Shown here one piece after another: positions 1 through 8,233 of a stretch of DNA of 64,000 nucleotides. Source of the DNA: Candidatus Phytoplasma luffae (GTDB lineage Bacteria; Bacillota_I; Bacilli_A; Acholeplasmatales; Acholeplasmataceae); contig NZ_CP054393.1 of NCBI RefSeq assembly GCF_018024475.1, positions 310,001-374,000 of the forward strand. The letters are read 5' to 3'. How positions within the stretch are numbered: the stretch's first letter is position 1; each line of letters starts with the position of its first letter. The position numbers were made by a program, and so were the translations under genes. The notes below the pieces were generated by a model. It was given only the letters and a program-made list of their open reading frames with translations, was not told the DNA's origin and searched no databases.

Positions 1-592
1 TCATCGCAAAAAATATATCAATGCCTCTGAAATAGGAAGTATTACAGGAAATGACAAATTTAGAAGTTTAGAACAATTAATACATGACAAAATATTTGGA
101 ACAACATTTACAAGCAATAAATTCACCGAACACGGCAACAAAACCGAACCCCTAGCGAGAACTTTTTTTGAAAAAATAACTAATCTAAAATTCCCTGATA
201 CCATCTTTACTGATGATACTTTAGATATGTTTTCTGCAAGTCTTGACGGTTATAACGAACAAACCAACACTTTATTAGAAATTAAATGTCCTTATGTAGA
301 TGAAAATAACAACATCTCCTCTACTTGGAATGGTTTCTTTTCACATAAAAAAATCCCTTCTAATTACTGGGCGCAAGTTCAATGTCAATTATATTGTTCT
401 CAATCTAAATTCGCTTATTTCTTTGTTTATTTTAATGACACTAATTATCATGTTGTTAGGGTTTATCAAGATAATAATTTTATTAACCAAATGATTGCAG
501 ACGGCAAAAAGTATTTAGAATTATTAAAACTCAATAAACAAGAATTACAACAGACAACTTATTTAAAAAAATTAAGTAAATTTAAAATATAA
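1..592 (+). CDS. YqaJ-like (lambda exonuclease family) nuclease, 5' end missing
   Basis: C-terminal about 196 residues of a YqaJ/lambda-type exonuclease; the first 15 residues are outside the window, and the complete 211-residue copy is at 44927-45562. The reading frame enters at base 2 (HRKKYINASEIG). Visible motifs are HGNKTEPLA (conserved Glu), SLDGY followed by LLEIKCP (the D...ExK catalytic core) and QVQCQLYCS, typical of the family. Such exonucleases make 3' single-strand tails for recombination, usually together with an annealing protein; none was recognised here, although the element encodes its own SSB. Strongly supported by motif order and length. Confidence 0.8.
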   Translation, partial: HRKKYINASEIGSITGNDKFRSLEQLIHDKIFGTTFTSNKFTEHGNKTEPLARTFFEKITNLKFPDTIFTDDTLDMFSASLDGYNEQTNTLLEIKCPYVDENNNISSTWNGFFSHKKIPSNYWAQVQCQLYCSQSKFAYFFVYFNDTNYHVVRVYQDNNFINQMIADGKKYLELLKLNKQELQQTTYLKKLSKFKI

Positions 593-706
593 AAAAAAGA
601 AAGGAAACTAAAAATGAAAATCCAAAAAAACCAAAAATAATTATTAAGAAAAAAACAATTTAGAAAGTAACAAAGAAATAAATAATTAATACAAAGGAGA
701 AAAAAC

Positions 707-1003
707 ATGTCAAAAAAAATAATTATCACTAAAAAACCAAATAAAAAATTAACCAAAACCCAAAACCCAAATCAAAAAATATCAATCCCAGAAACAAAAA
801 AACTCAATCATCACATTTCACCCCCAACTCCTAATATCAATAAACTAAATTTATTAAAAATAATTACTTATTTAACTATCATTTTATATTTTATTTTACA
901 TGTCAACGTTATTTATTACCAAAACCAAATCCCTTGGTTAACAACAGGAATCAATAATTTTATTGATTTAATTAAAACAATTTTTTCAGGAGGAAACAAA
1001 TAA
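707..1003 (+). CDS. Small basic membrane protein of the PMU
   Basis: 98 residues. The N-terminal 45 residues are Lys/Asn/Pro-rich and hydrophilic. One hydrophobic helix follows (about residues 47-68, LLKIITYLTIILYFILHV), then a short tail. A good ribosome site (AAAGGAG) sits just upstream of the ATG. The stop codon overlaps the next gene's ATG (TAATG), so the two are probably translated together. The near-identical copy is 44516-44812. No family recognised; the position between a nuclease and an AAA+ ATPase in an element operon is the only clue to function. Confidence 0.7.
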   Translation: MSKKIIITKKPNKKLTKTQNPNQKISIPETKKLNHHISPPTPNINKLNLLKIITYLTIILYFILHVNVIYYQNQIPWLTTGINNFIDLIKTIFSGGNK

Positions 1004-1608
1004 TGAAAACACAAAATAAAAATAAAATATTAATTATCATAACATTTGTAATTGTTCTATTTTTCTCAATTATCTCAATTTATGCTTTAAACGATTACTT
1101 TAACAAACAAAGAAAAGAAAAAATAAATTTAATAAATGATTTTCCTATTTTCACTGTTGAACGAACGGGTGGCAACAACGAAAATCAAATACTTTTGCCG
1201 ATTTCAATTCCTAACTTAAGCCAAAAAAAATACAATCACTTAATTACTATCGAACACGAAGCAATCCTTAACTCAAATGGAATAGATATTTCAATACCCT
1301 TATATTTAAAATTATCAACCCAATATAACACTAACCAATCCTTTAACAACCCAGAAAAATATTTAAACATAAGCCTCAAAGTTAATAACAATGATTATGA
1401 CGACACAAAACGTCCCCAAATGATATTAAACGACAAAGGTATTGGAATTATTAAAATTCAAATTAGCATCGAACAAAAAGAAATCATCAATTCCAAAAAC
1501 CCTCAATTAGAATTAATTTGTGATTACGAATTAGTCGATTCCCAAGGTAAATCTTTCGAAGGCGGAAATCAAACTATCGAAAACAAAATTGCTCAATTAG
1601 CAAAATAA
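1003..1608 (+). CDS. PMU protein with one N-terminal membrane anchor
   Basis: 201 residues with an uncleaved-looking hydrophobic segment at about residues 9-30, after the basic start MKTQNKNK. The rest is hydrophilic and looks beta-rich (alternating hydrophobic residues), so an extracellular domain anchored to the membrane is likely. It overlaps the upstream gene by one base and is followed directly by an intrinsic terminator, so it ends a transcription unit. The copy at 43911-44516 encodes the same protein. I do not recognise a family. Confidence 0.7.
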   Translation: MKTQNKNKILIIITFVIVLFFSIISIYALNDYFNKQRKEKINLINDFPIFTVERTGGNNENQILLPISIPNLSQKKYNHLITIEHEAILNSNGIDISIPLYLKLSTQYNTNQSFNNPEKYLNISLKVNNNDYDDTKRPQMILNDKGIGIIKIQISIEQKEIINSKNPQLELICDYELVDSQGKSFEGGNQTIENKIAQLAK

Positions 1609-1614
1609 AATATT

Positions 1615-1650
1615 AAAAGACTAAACAAAATTTGTATTAGTCTTTTTTTA
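1615..1650 (+). terminator. Intrinsic terminator after the 1003-1608 gene
   Basis: Stem AAAAGACTAA / TTAGTCTTTT with a 12-base loop, followed by a T run. The same hairpin is at 43870-43905 in copy B. Confidence 0.8.
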
Positions 1651-1670
1651 TTTTTCAGAAAGGTATTAAT

Positions 1671-2873
1671 ATGAAAATGAATATTAAAAAAAATCAAAAT
1701 AAAAATTTAAATCCAACTAATTTAATAATAATCATTATAACATCTATCATTTTATTTTTAGGAATTCAAGTTTGGATCCACCATCAAGCTTTAATCGAAA
1801 ATCAAACCCAAATCCTAAATCATCATAAAAGATTAGAAACCCAAAACAAAACTAACCAAGAAACTAAAAAATATTTAGAAGACCAAATAACTAAAAATAA
1901 TTCATCACCAGAAAAAATTCAAACTTTTTCTTCATCAGAATTACAAGAAAAAACAATAATCCCGAACGATAACCAAGAAGAATTATTATTTAAACCTTCT
2001 AACAACAATAAATTCCCAGGATTCAACCAACTAATCGGTTTCAAAGAAGAAAAACAAGCATTAGATGGATTTATTGATTATCTCAACAACAAAGAAAACT
2101 ACAAAAATATTGGAGAAATCGAATCTCCTCTAGGTATTTTAATGTATGGAGCCCCTGGAACAGGAAAAACCACTCTCGCAAGATCCTTAGCCAAAGAAAC
2201 TAATTTACCCTTCTTTGAAGTAAGCAGCTCTTTATTCTCACAAAAATACAAAGGTATCGCCCCTCAATTAGTCAAAGATTTATTTATGACAGCTCGCGAA
2301 GAAGCAGCCCAAAACAATGGCGCAATCATCTTTTTAGATGAATGCGAAACTATCTTTACTGATTTAAGCACTTTAGAAACTGATTCAGAAATTGCCAATG
2401 TTGTGAATCAATTCAAAACTGAATTGACATCTTTTAAAAACAACCCTGAAAAACCTATTTTCATCATTGGAGCTACAAACCACATTAACCAAATCGATGA
2501 TGCCATCAAATCAAGATTCACTTACAATATCGAAGTCAAACCAGGCAACAAAGAAGAAAGAAAACAATTCCTAGAATTTTTAATCAACAAACGTAAAAAC
2601 CCTTATAGTGAAGAAGCCAAACAATACTTATATGAAGTCATTAACGAAGCTTTAGAAATATTACCGCCAAACCATCAATTCAAACAAGCCAATCGTACTT
2701 TGGAAAACCTCTTAAAAACAACAGTAACAATCTTTGCGAAAAACAGAGGTCAAGGTGAAACTAGAAGAAATGAAATCAACAAAGAAGATTTAAAACAAGC
2801 ATATAAAATGATAATTTCTCCTAATATAAATATATTAGACCAAATAGAAAAAAACCAAAAAGGAGATGAATAA
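1671..2873 (+). CDS. FtsH-like AAA+ ATPase lacking the protease domain
   Basis: 400 residues. A single N-terminal membrane helix (about 17-36) is followed by a charged linker and one AAA+ module. Walker A is GAPGTGKTT near residue 160, Walker B is IIFLDE near 219-225, and the second region of homology includes IIGATNHINQIDDAIKSRF with its arginine finger. This is the domain layout of FtsH/HflB up to the ATPase, but no HExxH zinc-protease motif is present and the protein stops about 250 residues short of a full FtsH. It may act as a membrane-bound unfoldase or remodelling ATPase. The next gene starts 3 bases after the stop, so the coiled-coil protein is a likely partner. Copies: 42646-43848 (one K/Q difference seen) and 63617-64000. 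Confidence 0.85.
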   Translation: MKMNIKKNQNKNLNPTNLIIIIITSIILFLGIQVWIHHQALIENQTQILNHHKRLETQNKTNQETKKYLEDQITKNNSSPEKIQTFSSSELQEKTIIPNDNQEELLFKPSNNNKFPGFNQLIGFKEEKQALDGFIDYLNNKENYKNIGEIESPLGILMYGAPGTGKTTLARSLAKETNLPFFEVSSSLFSQKYKGIAPQLVKDLFMTAREEAAQNNGAIIFLDECETIFTDLSTLETDSEIANVVNQFKTELTSFKNNPEKPIFIIGATNHINQIDDAIKSRFTYNIEVKPGNKEERKQFLEFLINKRKNPYSEEAKQYLYEVINEALEILPPNHQFKQANRTLENLLKTTVTIFAKNRGQGETRRNEINKEDLKQAYKMIISPNINILDQIEKNQKGDE

Positions 2874-2876
2874 TAT

Positions 2877-4496
2877 ATGTTAACACCATTTGACTTAATC
2901 AAAGGATTTTTATCATTTAAATCTTATTTCACCTGGTTTTTAATAGCCACTACCATCTTTAGTCTATTTGTTTTCTTTAAAAGAAAACTTTCACCCACTC
3001 AACAATCAACAACATCATGGAAAGGCTATTTAACTTATTTTTTAATTATAATTGGTATTTTAAGTTTCATTTATTTATGTTTCTTTCATAAAACAGAACC
3101 ATCATCTAAATATGCAGGGCAATTAGTCAACAAAATCGACAAAGCCATCGATAAATACGAAAATACAATAAATAATTACAAAGGATTAAAAACTAATTGG
3201 GAAAGTGAATTAAAAAAATGTGAAGATGAATTAAAAGAACTTTACAATGCCCAAGAATCCTCCCAAAAACAAAAAGAACAAATCCATGAATTGTTAGAAC
3301 AAAATGAAACAAAAATTAAAGAAATAAAAGAACAATTAAAAAACACAACAGGTAACATCACTATCTTAAAAGGCAAGCTAACTCAGTTAGAAAAAGATAA
3401 AGATGCCAAAGAAAAAGAAATTAAACAAAAACAAGAAGAAGAAAAATTAGCTTCTCCTGATGATAAAATTAGATTAAGAGCACAAATTGAAAAACTCCAA
3501 GATGAAAAACAAAAAATAATTGAAGAAATCAGCGAAGTTAAACTTCAAATCAAAAATTTAGAAAGTAACCAAAAATACTACCAAGATATGTTATCTGGTG
3601 CTGAAAACTACAAAAGAATTTTAGAAGAACGATTAAAAGATTTAACTGAAGGAGAAAAAAGATTATATAATCAAATCCAATCAGTTGAAGAACGTCATGC
3701 CGAAATCCAAAAAGAAATTGATGCAGTCAAGAAAAAACTAGATAAAATCGATTTAGAAAAAGATTTATATGAATCCCTAAAAAGAAAATATAGTGAAATG
3801 TATAACCGCATGCAAACCTATGAAAAAGAACATGAAGCATCAGCTGGAAACATAGTAAAATGGTGTTTCAAAGCTTTTGATAAAGTAACTGACTTAATTC
3901 CCGCTAAATATGGAATCAAAACATTAAATAAAACCGTATCTGTAACTCGAAAATACGCACAAAAAATGGGAGCCGTAACTTTAACTCTTCACGAAGGCCA
4001 CCGTTTGTGGCATTTATATAATGAAGTCGCGCAAGAAAACAAAGAACATCCACCAATGATTACCAAAGAAGCTTTAGATATGTATACTCAAGACATCAAC
4101 CGTGATTTAGCCAAACTCGACGCTGACTACAAAGATTACGAAAAAAAGCTAGCTGATTATAAACTTCGTCAAAATGAAAATAATTTAGAACAAGAATTAG
4201 GCCAATCTAGAGAAATAGTTAGCGGAATAGAACAAAAAGAACAATCAGTTATCGGTGAATATGAAACCATCATCAAAGAATTAAAACATAAACAAGAAAA
4301 AGTTTCTGACACTGGCGAATTATACAAAACTAAAGACAAATTAGGAGAAGAATTCGAATATAAAGAAGAAGAAGTGAATATTTTAAAAGAACAATTAAAA
4401 CAAAAAAATCCGAGTTACGCTCGTGCTCAACAACGCCTTCAAGCTAGACGAGTTGGTAAAATCCCTGAAATGGTTATGATACCAAATAAAAAATAA
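2877..4496 (+). CDS. Two-helix membrane protein with long coiled coils (coil1)
   Basis: 539 residues. Two membrane helices lie near residues 14-34 and 50-70; a long charged coiled coil runs from about 80 to 320. A less charged segment follows (about 325-400, with WCFKAFDKVTDLIPAKYG and LHEGHRLWHLYNE), then a second coiled coil to about 515 and a basic C-terminus. It directly follows the AAA+ ATPase, suggesting co-translation. The full-length copy is at 61994-63613 and has scattered changes, mostly in the last 110 residues. In PMU copy B the gene has lost its C-terminal part and is fused to the next gene (41803-42642). No enzymatic motif seen; a scaffold or membrane-tethering role is a guess. 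Confidence 0.8.
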   Translation: MLTPFDLIKGFLSFKSYFTWFLIATTIFSLFVFFKRKLSPTQQSTTSWKGYLTYFLIIIGILSFIYLCFFHKTEPSSKYAGQLVNKIDKAIDKYENTINNYKGLKTNWESELKKCEDELKELYNAQESSQKQKEQIHELLEQNETKIKEIKEQLKNTTGNITILKGKLTQLEKDKDAKEKEIKQKQEEEKLASPDDKIRLRAQIEKLQDEKQKIIEEISEVKLQIKNLESNQKYYQDMLSGAENYKRILEERLKDLTEGEKRLYNQIQSVEERHAEIQKEIDAVKKKLDKIDLEKDLYESLKRKYSEMYNRMQTYEKEHEASAGNIVKWCFKAFDKVTDLIPAKYGIKTLNKTVSVTRKYAQKMGAVTLTLHEGHRLWHLYNEVAQENKEHPPMITKEALDMYTQDINRDLAKLDADYKDYEKKLADYKLRQNENNLEQELGQSREIVSGIEQKEQSVIGEYETIIKELKHKQEKVSDTGELYKTKDKLGEEFEYKEEEVNILKEQLKQKNPSYARAQQRLQARRVGKIPEMVMIPNKK

Positions 4497-4502
4497 TTTT
4501 CC

Positions 4503-4532
4503 TTAAACATTTTATTCATAAAATTATATAAT
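4503..4532 (+). promoter_or_regulatory. Promoter candidate for the coil2-SVM cassette
   Basis: TTAAAC (4503-4508), 18-base spacer, TATAAT (4527-4532), just after the end of coil1 and 64 bases before the coil2 start. The same sequence is kept in copy C on the minus strand (61958-61987). Confidence 0.5.
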
Positions 4533-4557
4533 AGTGATATATTCATATTTCAATATT

Positions 4558-4578
4558 TGATAATAATCACTATTATCA
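4558..4578 (+). promoter_or_regulatory. 21-bp perfect inverted repeat between promoter and coil2 start
   Basis: TGATAATA-ATCAC-TATTATCA: 8-base arms around a 5-base centre, 25 bases after the TATAAT box and immediately before the ribosome site. It could be an operator or a 5' hairpin. It is repeated at 61912-61932; only half of it survives before the 59252-60052 gene, where a tra5-type end sequence replaces the rest. Confidence 0.45.
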
Positions 4579-4595
4579 GAAAGGAAATGAAATTT

Positions 4596-5426
4596 ATGAA
4601 TAATAATTTTTTTCAAAAACATTTAGTAACTATTATTATCACATCTCTTTTTGGAATAGCGATTATAATTGGTTTTTATCAAGAATTTAATGATTATCAA
4701 AACGAAAAAAATTATTTATCTCCTTTAGAGAACAAACCCCAACAAATCCCTTCAAAAATAAAACGTTCTACGGAAGAAACACCCCAACCGAAAATTAAAA
4801 CAACTGCTGTTCGTTTAGACCAAATTAAAACTTATCTCTTTGGCGAACCTACTGACACTTCTAAATTACCATCTGATTTATCAGAGCGAGAAAAAACCCA
4901 AATCAATAAACTAAAAAATAGTTGGCAATTATCATTGAATTTATTAAAAAAAGAAAAAACAGGCGTTGATGAAGAACAAACTAAATGCGATAATTATAAT
5001 CTCAAAATTAAAGAAATAAAAAATCAATATCCTTCGTTAATAACTAAAAAAAATCAACTAGAACAAGATCAAGCCGATAAAAATAAAATAATTAATCAAA
5101 AAAAAGAAGTTCGGGGACAATTTAAATATTTACCTAATCAACCCGAAGAAGTTAGAAAAAAAAGAGAAGAAAATAAAAGAATATTAGAAGCTGAAATCGA
5201 CAAACTACAAGATGAAGAAATAAAAATAGTTGGTGAAATCGGCAAAATCAAAGTTCAAATTGGGATATTAGAAGCAGACCAAGAATATTATCAAGATATG
5301 TTATCTGGTGCTGAAAACTACAAAAGAATTTTAGAAGAACGATATAAAGAAGGTGAAAAACAATATAAAGATTCAATTATTTCTGGATTAAACGAACTCT
5401 ATGACATTACCTCGGCCGAGGAATAA
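4596..5426 (+). CDS. Single-helix membrane protein with coiled coil (coil2)
   Basis: 276 residues from the ATG at 4596. I prefer this start because AGGA lies 10 bases upstream; the ATG at 4587 is too close to it. An N-terminal membrane helix (about 9-29) is followed by a polar, Pro-containing stretch, a conserved block (FGEPTDTSKLPSDLSERE) and a coiled coil to the C-terminus, which ends YDITSAEE. The last codons contain the GC palindrome CCTCGGCCGAGG. It is the first gene of the effector cassette and precedes the SVM gene by 24 bases. Relatives: the fused gene at 41803-42642, 59252-60052, and the frameshifted copy 61065-61894. Function unknown. Confidence 0.75.
   Translation: MNNNFFQKHLVTIIITSLFGIAIIIGFYQEFNDYQNEKNYLSPLENKPQQIPSKIKRSTEETPQPKIKTTAVRLDQIKTYLFGEPTDTSKLPSDLSEREKTQINKLKNSWQLSLNLLKKEKTGVDEEQTKCDNYNLKIKEIKNQYPSLITKKNQLEQDQADKNKIINQKKEVRGQFKYLPNQPEEVRKKREENKRILEAEIDKLQDEEIKIVGEIGKIKVQIGILEADQEYYQDMLSGAENYKRILEERYKEGEKQYKDSIISGLNELYDITSAEE
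5410..5421. repeat. GC-rich palindrome at cassette junction
   Basis: CCTCGGCCGAGG, a perfect 12-base palindrome spanning the last codons of coil2, in a region otherwise very low in G+C. Present unchanged at 41808-41819 and 59257-59268, and as CCTCAGTCGAGG (outer stem kept) at 61070-61081. The variable SVM gene follows in every case. Confidence 0.8.
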
Positions 5427-5450
5427 AAACAAAAGGAGTTATAAGTTAAA

Positions 5451-5858
5451 ATGATACAAGTAAAAAATAAATTACATCTTTTACCATTTTTTTTAATTAG
5501 TTGTTTAGGGTTATTATTTATCACAAGTAATAATCCAGTTATGGCAATCCCTAACGAAGAATTTATAAATAATACAAGGATTGTTAACGTAAATATATCC
5601 AACATTAATGTTCTTAAAAACCACGAAGCATTTAAACAATATTTTGATTTTACAATAAATGGTCCATGTTATAACGGAAATATAGCAGATTTTGCTATTA
5701 TGTGGAAAATTAAAACTCCGCCTCATAATTTATTAGGTGTTTTTTTTGATAATGGAACAAGATCTGATGAAGATAACCAATATACTTTAGAAGAGTTGAA
5801 ACAAATGGGCAATGGTGCTCAAAATATGTATATTTTTTGGCAATATAAAGAAAAATAA
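5451..5858 (+). CDS. Secreted SVM effector, SAP05-like
   Basis: 135 residues: an SVM-type signal peptide (1-32, ending NPVMA) and a mature part of about 103 residues. The length and features such as RIVNVNISNINVL, PPHNLLGVFFDNGTR, YTLEEL and NGAQNMYIFWQY closely resemble, as I remember it, the aster yellows witches'-broom effector SAP05. SAP05 bridges the plant proteasome receptor RPN10 to SPL and GATA zinc-finger transcription factors and causes their ubiquitin-independent degradation. Ribosome site AAAAGGAG lies 12 bases upstream of the ATG. It is the second gene of the cassette and has a clear terminator about 45 bases after its stop. PMU copy B has an unrelated SVM gene in this slot. Identity is from memory and should be confirmed by alignment. 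Confidence 0.75.
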   Translation: MIQVKNKLHLLPFFLISCLGLLFITSNNPVMAIPNEEFINNTRIVNVNISNINVLKNHEAFKQYFDFTINGPCYNGNIADFAIMWKIKTPPHNLLGVFFDNGTRSDEDNQYTLEELKQMGNGAQNMYIFWQYKEK

Positions 5859-5905
5859 TTTTTTATAAAATATTTAAAAACTTAAAATTGATTATATTTA
5901 TTATT

Positions 5906-5935
5906 AAAAGACCCTCTCCCAAGGGTCTTTTTTAT
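5906..5935 (+). terminator. Intrinsic terminator after the SAP05-like gene
   Basis: AAAAGACCCT / AAGGGTCTTTT hairpin with a 5-base loop, followed by T-rich sequence. Confidence 0.85.
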
Positions 5936-5995
5936 TTAACACACACATATTTTGGTAAAACAATAACAAAAAACAAAAAAAGGAGGTAACCAATT

Positions 5996-7538
5996 ATGTC
6001 AAAATCAATCAAAATTCCCTTTATCTAAATATTTCATCATTATTTATTTATTATTATTTTTGATTTGTTGTCCTTCTATCTCCGCTCATCCTTATTTTCA
6101 TCATCAATCTAAATCAAAAATAAAACTATCTGACTACCAAACCCTTCAACAAGAATGGTTAGCCACTCAACCCAAAATGAAAAGATATGACATTCCTGTT
6201 TTATCTAAAGAAAGCATCCCTGATATCTTAAAATATTTTAATATCAAAGCTTATCTTTATGATATTTCAACTCCCTCCTACAATCCTTATGATTACACTT
6301 TCTTCGACGCTAAACTCAAAAACCCTCCTTCAGGTTTAATTGGGGCTTATTTCAAACCAAGACATAACCCTTTTAATATCAAATATCCTGATGAAGATGA
6401 TGAATTCACCTTAGAAGAACTCCTTGATTACGGAATAGCCATCGAAGAAGCCTTTGTCTTTTGGGACGCAAAACAAAAACCTCAAGAAGAAAATGTAAAT
6501 ATAGAATTAATAATAATTGAAATGTTTGCTGACCAAAACAAAGAAGAAGCAATTAATAATTATTTAATCAAAAACAACATCATTAAAGAACCAAAACTAA
6601 TTAAACTAGGTTGTTATAACGCAACACCTCATACTGGATTAGTATTGCCTTTACCTTTTGGAAAATTTTTATTTGAATTTGAAATTGATGCCATTTATTT
6701 TGATGACGGCATAAGGTTATTATCTGAAAATCGAAATATACAATCTCTAAGAAACCGATTAGAATGGAAACAAGAATTTCTACAAGAAGTTATAATAAAA
6801 CAAAATTCATGTGAAGATACACATTTCAAAACTGTCTATCAAGAAAGCATTAATGAAATTAATGAAAGCATCAATCAAATAAAAGAAGATATTATTAAAT
6901 CTCAATCATATACTATCGAAGACTTAACAAAACTCTCAAATGGTGCCAAAAACATCTATCTTTTCTTCCTTAATGTTCAAAAAAGAAAAAAAATTATTGA
7001 ACTCCCTGACTCTTTAGACCCTTATCAAACTATCCGAGATTGGAAAAGAGAAAACAACCTTTATACTTTCCCTCCTTTAATAGAAGAAAGTGAATATAAA
7101 GAAGAAACAGAAAAGCGAAATTGGGATATTGAAATAACTTCTCCTTCTTATAAAAAAATAGATATTCCTTTTCAAATTAAAAAAATATTCCAATGTTTAG
7201 AAACTGATGATTGTATTTATTTTGTAGTTTGTAATAATGATACACTCCAAATTAAACTCGTCGAACAATATCGTGATGCTTATATAAATTGGTTAAAGCA
7301 ATGTTACATTCAATATGGATGTTCTTATTCAGCTCAAGAAATAAGAAATAAATTTGGAAAAACATCGAGAATTATTTATGATGAAAATGGAAATACATGT
7401 TGGTATCAATATGTCCCAGGTTTTTTCTCTGATGATTGGATTGTTAATGGTCATAATTGTGTTGGTAATTCTAATATTTTTTATAATTTTTATAACACCA
7501 CTCCCCCACCCAAAAGAATTGAATTAAGCTTTAAATAA
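5996..7538 (+). CDS. Large secreted protein with two SAP05-like modules; +1 frame shift near the start
   Basis: About 512 residues if read through a +1 shift. The only ATG with a good ribosome site (AGGAGG, 5981-5986) is at 5996, but it reads only MSKSIKIPFI before a TAA (6026-6028). The long frame is open from just after the in-frame stop at 5964 but has no start codon near the ribosome site. A +1 slip at ATC-AAA-ATT (6008-6016) or nearby joins the two and gives a good signal peptide ending SISA. Module 1 (SYN..., KNPPSGLIGAYF, FTLEEL, AFVFW) and module 2 (GCYN, YFDDGIR, a coiled-coil insert, YTIEDL, NGAKNIYLFF) resemble the preceding SAP05-like effector. The C-terminal 130 residues are Cys-rich and unrelated. 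Near-identical copy at 39492-41031. Confidence 0.65.
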
Positions 7539-7544
7539 CAATTT

Positions 7545-7573
7545 AAAAGACTCTCTTGTAGAGTCTTTTTTTA
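7545..7573 (+). terminator. Intrinsic terminator after the large secreted protein
   Basis: AAAAGACTC / GAGTCTTTT stem with a 7-base loop and T run; mirrored at 39458-39487. Confidence 0.8.
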
Positions 7574-7603
7574 TTATCTAAAACCCAATTAAAGGAGAAA
7601 AAA

Positions 7604-8233
7604 ATGAAACTTATAGTTTTTGAAGGACTAGATGGTAGCGGCAAAACAACTTTAATTCAAGAATTACAACAAAAACTAAAAAAACAAAAAATAAATAATA
7701 AAATTTATCAAGGTTTAGGAAGTAGTTCTATTGGAACAGAAATAAGAAATTTATTTTTAAATTATAACCAAGTTGATTACATTACTCGTTTTTATCTTAG
7801 CATCACTAATATGGCTCAAATCCAAAAAGAACTCATCTATCCTCATTTAAAACAAAATCAACTCATAATCTTAGACCGTTGGTTACCATCAACATATGCC
7901 TACCAATTATTTCCTTATCTTAAACAAACAAAATCTTGTTTCGATTTAAAAGAAATTTTTGATATCACTCATAAAAAATTATTTATTAAACCTCATTTAT
8001 TAATTTATCTAGATATTAATCCTCTTATTGGTAAAGAAAGAAAACAAACCCAAAAAAACCATCAATTAGATATTATCGAACAAAAATCCTTAACTTATCA
8101 CCAAACTGTCCATAAAGGTTATTATCATTATTTAACTCATTATCAAAACAATAAACAATTAATTCTAAATGGTATTGATTCCCTTCAATCAAATGTTACT
8201 AAAATTATGAAATTAATAAGAGATATAAAATGA
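7604..8233 (+). CDS. tmk: Thymidylate kinase (PMU copy)
   Basis: 209 residues, the usual length. The P-loop FEGLDGSGKTT is at residues 5-15, the DR(W/Y) motif appears as LDRWLPSTYAYQ, and a lysine/arginine-rich lid (GKERKQTQKN) follows. It phosphorylates dTMP to dTDP in the cytoplasm. Mobile units of phytoplasmas often carry extra tmk copies, presumably to feed element replication. Good ribosome site (AAAGGAG). The stop overlaps the start of a 40-residue gene by 4 bases. The copy at 38797-39426 is the same. Confidence 0.9.
   Translation: MKLIVFEGLDGSGKTTLIQELQQKLKKQKINNKIYQGLGSSSIGTEIRNLFLNYNQVDYITRFYLSITNMAQIQKELIYPHLKQNQLIILDRWLPSTYAYQLFPYLKQTKSCFDLKEIFDITHKKLFIKPHLLIYLDINPLIGKERKQTQKNHQLDIIEQKSLTYHQTVHKGYYHYLTHYQNNKQLILNGIDSLQSNVTKIMKLIRDIK

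Noticed and set aside
614-640. Eight-codon frame (MKIQKNQK) with a ribosome site
   Set aside because: Too short to support; probably the remnant of a gene start or a leader peptide at most.
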